Shown: positions 1-4,937 of the stretch, piece by piece | Position numbering within the stretch: position 1 is the first letter of the stretch | How the letters are laid out: every line of letters begins with the position of its first letter | Source: an uncultured Clostridia bacterium | GTDB taxonomy: Bacteria; Bacillota; Clostridia; TANB77; CAG-508 | Length of the DNA: 10,790 bases | Direction of reading: 5' to 3' | Assembly: GCA_944391895.1 (NCBI GenBank) | Contig: CALXVF010000032.1 | Coordinates: 1 to 10,790 of the forward strand | The notes under the pieces: generated by a model | Told to the model about the DNA's origin: nothing | Database searches by the model: none | The model's input: only the letters and a program-made list of their open reading frames with translations | Program-made: the position numbers and the translations under genes

Positions 1-315
1 ATCAAAATGGCAGAGGATAAGAATGAAGAAGTAAAAAAAGCAGGAATATTAGTAGATGAAATGAGTATGGACCCAAAGGAAAGAGAATTATATGAAGCAA
101 GACTAATGGCAAAATACAATTATGATAGTGGAATGGCCGGAGCAAGAGAAGCTGGGATAGAAGAAGGAATTATAAAGGGCAAAAAGGCTGGAATTGCAGA
201 AGGAAAAAAATCAAAACAAATGCAAATTGCAAAAAAAATGAAAGAAAAAGGAATGAAAGAGGAAGATATAGAGGAAATAACAGGATTGAGTGAAGAAGAG
301 ATAAAAGGCTTATAA
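1..315 (+). CDS. Rpn-family recombination-promoting nuclease / putative transposase, C-terminal part (5' end outside window)
   Basis: The frame is open from base 1 (ATC AAA ATG...), so the apparent ATG at 7 is probably internal and this is the tail of a longer gene. About 104 residues are visible: an acidic/basic helical stretch with the segment MDPKERELYEARLMAKYN, then a low-complexity charged region rich in GI, EG and GK, and a final short helix-turn segment ending ITGLSEEEIKGL. This tail (helical linker, repetitive EG-rich coiled part, then 'AKKM..KGM..EDI..ITGLS.EEI') is typical of Rpn/PD-(D/E)XK nuclease family putative transposases. The catalytic nuclease domain of that family is N-terminal and lies outside the window, so activity cannot be judged. 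Such genes are often multicopy in Clostridia. No convincing terminator follows the stop. The family assignment rests on the tail pattern only. Confidence 0.6.
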   Translation: MKMAEDKNEEVKKAGILVDEMSMDPKERELYEARLMAKYNYDSGMAGAREAGIEEGIIKGKKAGIAEGKKSKQMQIAKKMKEKGMKEEDIEEITGLSEEEIKGL

Positions 316-326
316 CAAACTATACG

Positions 327-372
327 CAAATTTTATATTTATAAAAAATACAAATTTTATATTTATAAAAAA
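327..372. repeat. Tandem direct repeat, 2 x 22 bp
   Basis: Two identical 22-base copies (327-348 and 351-372), each starting CAAATTTTATATTT and ending in an A run, are separated by 2 bases (24-bp period). They lie just upstream of the strong promoter at 377. They could be an A/T-rich UP-like element, a binding site, or simple slippage. No function is shown. Confidence 0.75.
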
Positions 373-376
373 ATAG

Positions 377-405
377 TTGACAAACTTCTTTTAAAAATGT
401 AAAAT
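377..405 (+). promoter_or_regulatory. Strong sigma-A promoter of the DGR target leader
   Basis: TTGACA (377-382), a 17-nt spacer, and TAAAAT (400-405). The -35 is perfect consensus and the -10 matches 5 of 6. Transcription should start near 412, giving a leader of about 200 nt before the target gene at 619. It is the only strong promoter seen upstream of that gene. Confidence 0.75.
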
Positions 406-442
406 AGTGTTGAATATTAAAAAAAGAAAGGCAAAAACGAAT

Positions 443-553
443 ATGAAAATTGCTGAAAGCCTTGGGTCTGTATATATATATATATATATCGTAAGATTTA
501 ATAAAATAAAAAACAAACATAGAAAAAAAGCTATGTATTTTAAGCAAACCTAA
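443..553 (+). CDS. Possible 36-aa leader peptide containing the TA-tract residues
   Basis: ATG at 443 opens 36 codons ending at TAA 551-553. A weak purine-rich site (AGAAAGG, about 425-431) lies 11 nt upstream. The (TA)9 tract reads as alternating Tyr and Ile (VYIYIYIV), and the rest is Lys/Arg-rich. The stop codon falls inside the loop of the hairpin at 524-580, so a ribosome finishing this ORF would cover the hairpin's 5' arm. That geometry resembles leader-peptide control, but the ORF may be fortuitous. No homology is recognised. Confidence 0.3.
   Translation: MKIAESLGSVYIYIYIVRFNKIKNKHRKKAMYFKQT
471..488. repeat. (TA)9 dinucleotide microsatellite
   Basis: Nine uninterrupted TA units (471-488), followed by TC. 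Gain or loss of one unit would shift the frame of the 36-codon ORF by two bases, and would slightly change the spacing between promoter and terminator hairpin. Slipped-strand variation is possible but not shown. Confidence 0.8.
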
Positions 554-580
554 AATTTGTTTAAAGTATATGGCTTTTTT
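524..580 (+). terminator. Long terminator-like hairpin in the leader of the DGR target gene
   Basis: Bases 524-548 pair with 556-580 over 25 positions without a bulge (four G-T wobbles: 532-572, 535-569, 538-566, 544-560). The loop is CCTAAAA (549-555), and the 3' side ends in GCTTTTTTG. This is a convincing intrinsic terminator. It lies between the promoter at 377 and the target gene at 619, with only 38 nt after it and no second promoter there. Either a short RNA of about 170 nt ends here, or expression of the target gene needs read-through (attenuation). Confidence 0.7.
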
Positions 581-618
581 GTTATGGAAAACAAATAAAA
601 TTACAATGGAGGAAAAAA

Positions 619-1698
619 ATGAAAAAACAAATTAAAATGCAAGATGATAAGAAAAAGAGATTAATAATATTAATTACAGTAATAGTTTTAATCGTAATAA
701 TAATAGGAAGTATACTAATAAGAAATGTAGTAGTAAAACAACAAGCAAAAGTAGAAAACTATTTAGCAGGAGAAAATACAAATTCAAGTTTAATAGCGAA
801 TAATATAAAAAAGGGAATAACAATAGGTGGAATAACAGGAACATTAGAAGTACTAGATACATCTGATGCTAATGCAACTCCAGAGGATATAGCATTAGGA
901 AAAACAGCGTATGTAAATGGGGTAAAAATAACAGGAACAAGGGTAGAAATAGAGAAATTTCCAGAAACAGAAAGTGGAACATGCTATTATGCAGATATAG
1001 ATGATAATGGAACAGTAGATGGAATAATATTTGCGGACCTAGCTAGAGGAAATACTGGAGATGGAAATTGGGGAGATAGCTGGGGAGGTTATACAATTCC
1101 AGTAGAGAGTGGATTTAAAGAATATTATGTAAAAGAAGAGGAAGTAACAGATGACTTTGGAACTGGAAAAGTAGTAGCGCCAGTAAAAGGAAGCCAAGGA
1201 AATGAAAGATTTTATGTAATGGCATTGGATGATTTTGATGCTAACACACATTATTGGTATAAAGAAGCATATGGAAACTTAGACAGTCAGTATAATGTAG
1301 GTAATACAGAAAATGACTTTGCAAAAGCTGGAGAGGAACCAACAGGAAGAAAAAATACAAATAGAATGATAGCAAGTTGGAATGTACCAGAATACGGAAA
1401 TCAAAATGCAAATGATATGTGGGGAATAATCCAGACAAAAGAAGAAGATGGAAAAAGCAAAATAGAAAAAGGATGGTTCGTTCCATCAAAATCAGAATGG
1501 GCAGCATTTGGAGGAGAGGTACTAGAACCACTAAATATTACGTCAAGCAATTATGACGACTACGGTCTTAGTTCGTGGTGCTGGTCGTCTTCGCAGAACG
1601 GTACTTACGACGCTTATGTCGCGAGCTTTCTCGGCGGCTACATTAACGACTACAATGTGCGCGGCACTCGCTACGTGCGTCTGGCGGCGACTTTCTAA
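619..1698 (+). CDS. DGR target: membrane-anchored variable protein with C-terminal C-type-lectin-like fold
   Basis: A 359-aa protein with a good RBS (GGAGG 608-612, 6-nt gap). Layout: a short Lys-rich cytoplasmic N-terminus; one hydrophobic helix (about 14-35, no Cys lipobox); a short module with IKKGITIGGITGT and GKTAYVNGVKITGT (about 58-107), as in phage-tail and surface proteins of Firmicutes; a DIDDNGTVDG stretch (126-135) resembling a calcium-binding loop; and a C-terminal domain with GWFVPSKSEW (285-294), W-C-WSSSQ (320-326) and the final YVRLAATF. The last domain fits the C-type-lectin/formylglycine-generating-enzyme-like fold usual for DGR variable proteins. Thirteen residues differ from the TR-encoded Asn: 328, 330, 331, 334, 336, 338, 339, 341, 344, 345, 348, 349 and 351. 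Inferred role: a cell-surface receptor or adhesin facing outward, with unknown ligand. Confidence 0.9.
   Translation: MKKQIKMQDDKKKRLIILITVIVLIVIIIGSILIRNVVVKQQAKVENYLAGENTNSSLIANNIKKGITIGGITGTLEVLDTSDANATPEDIALGKTAYVNGVKITGTRVEIEKFPETESGTCYYADIDDNGTVDGIIFADLARGNTGDGNWGDSWGGYTIPVESGFKEYYVKEEEVTDDFGTGKVVAPVKGSQGNERFYVMALDDFDANTHYWYKEAYGNLDSQYNVGNTENDFAKAGEEPTGRKNTNRMIASWNVPEYGNQNANDMWGIIQTKEEDGKSKIEKGWFVPSKSEWAAFGGEVLEPLNITSSNYDDYGLSSWCWSSSQNGTYDAYVASFLGGYINDYNVRGTRYVRLAATF
1566..1695 (+). repeat. DGR variable repeat (VR)
   Basis: VR matches TR 1947-2076. The first 34 bases (1566-1599) are identical, the mutated core is 1600-1670, and 1671-1690 is identical again. A single non-adenine difference (C1691 against G2072) follows before the match ends. 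All 20 adenine substitutions hit codon positions 1 or 2, and every third-position C/T is kept. The last 120 bases of the gene (1561-1680) are about 55% GC against about 35% just upstream. Confidence 0.95.
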
Positions 1699-1718
1699 TT
1701 TTGTAAAAAATTAGAAAG
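1691..1718 (+). promoter_or_regulatory. Hairpin 1, VR-adjacent DGR target-site hairpin with GTAA loop
   Basis: CTTTCTAATTTT (1691-1702) pairs perfectly over 12 bp with 1707-1718, closing a GTAA loop (1703-1706). The stem starts at the last bases of VR and includes the target gene's stop codon. In the Bordetella phage DGR, a hairpin/cruciform immediately after VR is needed for efficient target recognition, so the position fits that role. No U-run follows, so it is a poor terminator. Confidence 0.8.
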
Positions 1719-1723
1719 AAAAA

Positions 1724-1749
1724 TCGCACGTTATGTAAATAACGGGCGA
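1724..1749 (+). promoter_or_regulatory. Hairpin 2 with GTAA loop
   Basis: TCGC (1724-1727) pairs with GCGA (1746-1749) and CGTTAT (1729-1734) with ATAACG (1739-1744). An A-G mismatch (1728/1745) separates the two, and the loop is again GTAA (1735-1738). It lies 5 nt after hairpin 1. Function is inferred only from position and shared loop. Confidence 0.65.
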
Positions 1750-1751
1750 AA

Positions 1752-1794
1752 GGTCAAACCGAAAAAAGCTTCGTAAGAAGATTTTGGTTTGACC
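1752..1794 (+). promoter_or_regulatory. Hairpin 3 with GTAA loop
   Basis: GGTCAAACC (1752-1760) pairs with GGTTTGACC (1786-1794), and AAAA (1764-1767) with TTTT (1782-1785). CTTC (1769-1772) pairs with GAAG (1777-1780) around GTAA (1773-1776). There is a 3-nt bulge (1761-1763) and a G-A mismatch (1768/1781). It begins 2 nt after hairpin 2. No U-run follows, arguing against a terminator. Confidence 0.65.
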
Positions 1795-1817
1795 AAGTAT
1801 TTAAAAAATTGTATAGA
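1789..1817 (+). promoter_or_regulatory. Possible promoter for TR-RT transcript
   Basis: TTGACC (1789-1794), a 17-nt spacer, and TATAGA (1812-1817). The -35 matches 5 of 6 and the -10 matches 4 of 6. It would drive TR RNA and RT separately from the target gene. Its -35 box is the right arm of hairpin 3. The -10 is only moderate. Confidence 0.35.
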
Positions 1818-1829
1818 AAGAATAAAAAA

Positions 1830-1943
1830 ATGGAGCAAACAGAAAAAGTAAAGAAAAATCATTGGACTCAAACAAAAATAGAAGAGGCCACAAAAAAGAT
1901 AAATCAAGAAATATATAAAAGAAATAGGCAGGCTGGTTGTTGA
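1830..1943 (+). CDS. Possible 37-aa small protein in the position usual for avd
   Basis: ATG 1830 to TGA 1941-1943, only 3 nt before TR begins. The frame is open upstream to 1743, but no better start is seen. The protein is Lys/Glu/Gln-rich and probably helical (starts MEQTEKVKKNHW, ends IYKRNRQAGC). In many DGRs the accessory gene avd (about 110-130 aa, four-helix bundle) sits between VR and TR. This ORF is far too short to be a full Avd, and I do not recognise it as one. The RBS is weak. It may be a degenerate remnant, a small protein, or noise within the RNA leader of TR. Confidence 0.2.
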   Translation: MEQTEKVKKNHWTQTKIEEATKKINQEIYKRNRQAGC

Positions 1944-1946
1944 GTA

Positions 1947-2076
1947 TCTTAGTTCGTGGTGCTGGTCGTCTTCGCAGAACAATACTAACAACGCTTATAA
2001 CGCGAACTTTAACAACGGCAACATTAACAACAACAATGTGAACAACACTAACTACGTGCGTCTGGCGGCGAGTTTC
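1947..2076 (+). repeat. DGR template repeat (TR)
   Basis: This is the donor for VR. In the VR reading frame it carries 16 AAY codons (1978-2052), the usual DGR design: random replacement of both adenines gives up to 15 amino acids and never a stop codon. The fixed codons (Ala-Tyr, Phe, Gly, Ile, Val, Thr, Tyr-Val-Arg-Leu-Ala-Ala) form the scaffold. The 3' end differs from VR by G2072 and lacks the GTAA hairpin, as expected for an IMH* that is not itself overwritten. TR is presumably part of a structured RNA bound by the RT. Confidence 0.95.
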
Positions 2077-2109
2077 ATTATATTAAAATTTTTAAGGAAG
2101 TGGTTGGCT

Positions 2110-3246
2110 ATGGAAGATAATTTAACATTTGATGAATTATATGCAGCATATATTTCTTGCTTAAAGAATAAAAAAAGGAAAATAGGAACATACAGTTTTG
2201 TAAATGATGAATTATGCAAAAATTTAATGGAAATATTGGACAACTTAAATCAAAGAAAATATATTCCAAAACAATCTAACTGTTATGTTGTTACAGACCC
2301 AGCTTTAAGAGAAATATATGCTGCACAATTTGGTGACAGAGTTGTTCAGCACTTTTATATGAACGAAATAGAGGAAATACTAGAAAATGAACTGGTTGAA
2401 GGATGTTGCTCATGTAGAAATGGTAAAGGAACTGATTATGCACTAAATCTTTTAAAAAACTATTTATTAGAAACATCAAATAAAGGTAAAAAAGATTGCT
2501 ATTTCTTAAAAATTGATTTGTCTGGTTATTTTATGTCAATAGACAGAAATCAAATTTCAGAAAAATTTACTAATCTAATAAAAGAAAAATACAAAGGTAA
2601 ACATAAACTGATACTCCTATATTTAACTCCAATCATATTCAAAAATAATCCATCATTAAACTGCTTTTATAAATGCGATGAAAAATTAAGAAAAATGGTA
2701 CCTGAAAGAAGGAAAATGAATCCATATTCTGATTATGGAATGGCTATTGGTAACTTAACTGCACAGGCTGGAAGTAACCTTAATTTAAGTAATTTTGACC
2801 ATTACGTAGTAGAAGAACTTGATTTGAAACAATATGTTAGATATGTAGATGATATTGTAATTGTATCAGAAGACAAAAATAAATTAAAAAAAAGTTTATC
2901 TAAAATAATCGCAAAACTTAGTGAAACGCATCAAACATTAAGCCTAAAAAAGACTAAAATAGATACTGCATATCATGGAGTTCCTTTTCTAGGAAAAGTC
3001 TCATATCCTTATGGATACCAAAAGCCGAAAAAAACTACAATTATTAGAGTTATAACTAAGGCTAAACAAGTTAATAAGAATAATCAGGAAAATATTTTAG
3101 AGAGATTAAATTCTCAAATAGGTGTGCTAAAAAGGTATAATTGCAGAAAATTAATATTAAATTATGTGAAAATAGTGTCAAAAAAAATACCGAAATCAAT
3201 AATATTTGATGAAAAAAAATTAAAATTTTCTAATAAAATAGGATAA
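2110..3246 (+). CDS. DGR reverse transcriptase
   Basis: The RT copies TR RNA with adenine-directed errors. From ATG 2110 the protein is 378 aa, normal for DGR RTs. This start has AAGGAAG (2094-2100) 9 nt upstream; the in-frame GTG at 2038 is inside TR and was not chosen. Visible RT motifs: FLKIDLSGYF (132-141, first catalytic Asp 136), IGNLTAQAGSN (213-223), which is the DGR-type counterpart of the motif replaced by PQG in group II intron RTs, YVDD (245-248, catalytic Asp 247 and 248), and FLGK (293-296) followed by a basic C-terminal thumb region. There is no maturase X domain or endonuclease domain, which argues against a group II intron protein. All catalytic residues are present. It lies 33 nt after TR. 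Confidence 0.93.
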   Translation: MEDNLTFDELYAAYISCLKNKKRKIGTYSFVNDELCKNLMEILDNLNQRKYIPKQSNCYVVTDPALREIYAAQFGDRVVQHFYMNEIEEILENELVEGCCSCRNGKGTDYALNLLKNYLLETSNKGKKDCYFLKIDLSGYFMSIDRNQISEKFTNLIKEKYKGKHKLILLYLTPIIFKNNPSLNCFYKCDEKLRKMVPERRKMNPYSDYGMAIGNLTAQAGSNLNLSNFDHYVVEELDLKQYVRYVDDIVIVSEDKNKLKKSLSKIIAKLSETHQTLSLKKTKIDTAYHGVPFLGKVSYPYGYQKPKKTTIIRVITKAKQVNKNNQENILERLNSQIGVLKRYNCRKLILNYVKIVSKKIPKSIIFDEKKLKFSNKIG

Positions 3247-3282
3247 ATAGTTACTATTCACAGCTTCTTATTAAATTCATAC

Positions 3283-3371
3283 AATTGTATATTCAAGATT
3301 TTGCAGTTTCGCGCAGTTTGGAGGACTTTACGTCCGACAGCAAGAAACAAAAAATCTTTGAATATACAATT
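3283..3371. repeat. Long imperfect palindrome / structured element after the RT gene
   Basis: The outer arms pair over 14 bp (3283-3296 with 3358-3371), then over 6 bp (3297-3302 with 3351-3356) with T3357 bulged. Inside, GTTTC (3306-3310) pairs with GAAAC (3344-3348), and GGAC (3323-3326) pairs with GTCC (3332-3335). The inner part is much richer in GC than the arms. It could be an interspersed palindromic element (MITE-like), a small structured RNA, or a terminator for the RT. I recognise no known riboswitch or RNA family. Confidence 0.6.
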
Positions 3372-3392
3372 TTAAAGCATTTCATACTTGCT

Positions 3393-3419
3393 CTAAATTG
3401 TAACAAAGTTTTAATTTAG
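3393..3419 (+). terminator. Weak hairpin, possible terminator before tig
   Basis: CTAAATT (3393-3399) pairs with AATTTAG (3413-3419), with an inner AAC/GTT stem (3402-3404 with 3408-3410). TTTCT follows. The stem is A/T-rich and the T tract short, so this is a weak call. Confidence 0.25.
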
Positions 3420-3443
3420 TTTCTACAAATTAGCGTTAACCCC

Positions 3444-3471
3444 TTGATTTATGTAAAATTTGTGATATAAT
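3444..3471 (+). promoter_or_regulatory. tig promoter
   Basis: TTGATT (3444-3449), a 16-nt spacer, and perfect TATAAT (3466-3471) with an extended -10 TG at 3463-3464. It lies 36 nt before the tig start codon. Confidence 0.75.
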
Positions 3472-3506
3472 AATATAGCATTTTATGAGAAAAGGAAGGA
3501 TTAATA

Positions 3507-4796
3507 ATGAGCTTAAAACAAGAAAAAACAGAAAATAAAAATGAATTAAAATTAACTTTCACAGTAGAAGCTGAAAGATTTGAAGAAGCCATAATGGATG
3601 TATTCAAAAAAAGTGCAAAATACTTTAACATTCCAGGTTTTAGAAAAGGAAAAGCACCTTTCAAAATAGTAGAAAGATATTATGGAGATAATATTTTTTA
3701 TGAGGATGCATTTAATGAATTAGCACCAACTGTTTATGATGAAGAAGTAAAGAAAAATAAAATAGAAGTTGCAAGTAGACCACAAATAGACATAGTTCAA
3801 ATGGAAAAAGGAAAAGAACTAATATTCACAGCAACAGTTGCAACAAAACCAGAAGTTAAATTAGGAAAATATAAAGAAATACCTTTAAAGAAAATAGAAT
3901 ATAAAGTAACTGATGAAGATGTTAACCATGAAATAAATCACATGGCAGAACATAATTCAAGAATTGTAACAGTTGAAGATAGAGCCGTTAAAGATGGCGA
4001 TATAGTAACAATAGACTTCGAAGGATTCGTTGATGGAGTTGCTTTCGAAGGTGGAAAAGCAGAAAAGCATGAATTAACAATAGGAAGCAAAACATTCATT
4101 CCAGGATTTGAAGAACAATTAGTTGGAATGAAAATAGATGAAGAAAAAGACATAACTGTAAAATTCCCAGAAGACTATTTCTCAAAAGACTTAGCTGGAA
4201 AAGATGCAGTTTTCCATATTAAATTACATACAATAAAAGAAAAACAATTACCAAAAATAGATGATGAGTTTGCGAAAGATGTTAGTGAATTTGATACTCT
4301 TGAAGAATTAAAGAAGAGCATAAAAGAAAAGAAAGAAAAAGAAAATGAAGAAAGAGCAAAACACGAAACAGAAGACGCAGCAATAGAAGCAGTATGTGAA
4401 AATACAAAAATAGATATTCCAGAAGGAATGATTGAATTAGAAATAGACAATATGGAACAAAATATTGATCAAAGATTACAATATCAAGGATTAAATTTAG
4501 ACCAATATTTAAAAATGATGGGTAAAACAGAACAAGACCTAAGAAAAGAATATAAAGAGCAAGCTGAAAAGAATGTAAAATCAAGATTAGTTCTTGAACA
4601 AATTATCAAAGATGAAAAAATAGAAGCTGACGAAAAATACGTAAAAGAAAAAATAGAAGAAATGGCTAAACAATATAACAAAAAAGTAGAAGAGCTAGAA
4701 AAAAATGAAGATTTAAAATCATACTTAGAAGAATCTTCAAAAACAGATTTAGCAATAAAACTAATAGTAGATAACGCAAAAATAGCAAAAAAATAA
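3507..4796 (+). CDS. tig: Trigger factor (ribosome-associated chaperone / peptidyl-prolyl isomerase)
   Basis: The 429-aa length is normal for trigger factor. The N-terminal ribosome-binding domain carries the signature GFRKGKAP (44-51), which docks at the exit tunnel. A central FKBP-type prolyl isomerase domain (about 158-246) includes VKDGDIVTIDFEGFVDG and a typical IPGFEEQLVGM. The rest is a long charged helical chaperone domain (about 250-429). The start is set by AGGAAGG (3493-3499), 7 nt upstream. It has its own extended -10 promoter and a terminator after the stop, so it is probably a single-gene transcript. Placement before clpP-clpX is the common bacterial order. It binds nascent chains on the ribosome and helps early folding. 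Confidence 0.97.
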   Translation: MSLKQEKTENKNELKLTFTVEAERFEEAIMDVFKKSAKYFNIPGFRKGKAPFKIVERYYGDNIFYEDAFNELAPTVYDEEVKKNKIEVASRPQIDIVQMEKGKELIFTATVATKPEVKLGKYKEIPLKKIEYKVTDEDVNHEINHMAEHNSRIVTVEDRAVKDGDIVTIDFEGFVDGVAFEGGKAEKHELTIGSKTFIPGFEEQLVGMKIDEEKDITVKFPEDYFSKDLAGKDAVFHIKLHTIKEKQLPKIDDEFAKDVSEFDTLEELKKSIKEKKEKENEERAKHETEDAAIEAVCENTKIDIPEGMIELEIDNMEQNIDQRLQYQGLNLDQYLKMMGKTEQDLRKEYKEQAEKNVKSRLVLEQIIKDEKIEADEKYVKEKIEEMAKQYNKKVEELEKNEDLKSYLEESSKTDLAIKLIVDNAKIAKK

Positions 4797-4816
4797 GAAA
4801 TATGTTTAAAACAAAG

Positions 4817-4853
4817 AAAAGTTGGAGATAATTTGAGTATCTCTGACTTTTTT
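4817..4853 (+). terminator. Intrinsic terminator after tig
   Basis: The stem AAAAGTTGGAGATA (4817-4830) pairs with the complementary arm ending ...CTGACTTTT, through G-T wobbles and one mismatch, with loop ATTTGAG (4831-4837). It is followed by a run of T (4848-4853). Confidence 0.8.
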
Positions 4854-4878
4854 GCCTATAAAAATTTTATAAAAAAGG

Positions 4879-4907
4879 TTGATATATATGAAAAAAATAT
4901 ATATAAT
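4879..4907 (+). promoter_or_regulatory. clpP-clpX promoter
   Basis: TTGATA (4879-4884), a 17-nt spacer, and perfect TATAAT (4902-4907), 30 nt before the clpP ATG. No CtsR heptad operator was recognised by eye. Confidence 0.7.
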
Positions 4908-4937
4908 ATCTAAGTACAAAAAGAAAGGATTGATAGT

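Larger units (their letters stand above)
619..3246 (+). mobile_element. Diversity-generating retroelement (DGR) cassette
   Basis: The cassette runs: target gene with a 3'-terminal VR (1566-1695), three hairpins (1691-1794), TR (1947-2076), reverse transcriptase (2110-3246). TR and VR align without gaps over 130 bases at offset 381 with 109 identities. All mismatches except one are at TR adenines (20 of 40 TR adenines changed in VR: 12 to G, 5 to T, 3 to C). This adenine-specific pattern next to a DGR-type RT is diagnostic. In known DGRs, TR RNA is reverse-transcribed with errors at adenines and the cDNA replaces VR, leaving TR intact. No avd gene is recognised. All parts are on the same strand and look intact, so the element is plausibly active. 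Confidence 0.95.

Noticed and set aside
327..372. CRISPR-like array
   Set aside because: Only two A/T-rich copies with a 2-nt gap; no spacers and no cas genes.
1691..1718. Hairpin 1 as an ordinary intrinsic terminator of the target gene
   Set aside because: No T run follows the stem on the + strand; position at the VR end and the shared GTAA loop fit a DGR element better.
1830..1943. Calling the 37-aa ORF an Avd protein
   Set aside because: It is about one third of Avd length and I see no convincing Avd sequence features; listed only as a possible small ORF.
2038..2109. GTG at 2038 as the RT start
   Set aside because: It lies inside TR, has no RBS, and would add 24 residues encoded by repeat sequence. 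ATG 2110 has AAGGAAG at good spacing and gives a normal DGR RT length.
2110..3246. Group II intron or retron RT
   Set aside because: No maturase or endonuclease domain, no intron RNA ends seen, and the adjacent TR/VR pair with adenine-specific differences defines a DGR.
4175..4681. Reverse-strand ORFs within tig (also within the target gene, RT and clpX)
   Set aside because: They are antisense shadows of well-supported genes, with low-complexity Ser/Phe/Leu-rich translations and no ribosome binding sites.
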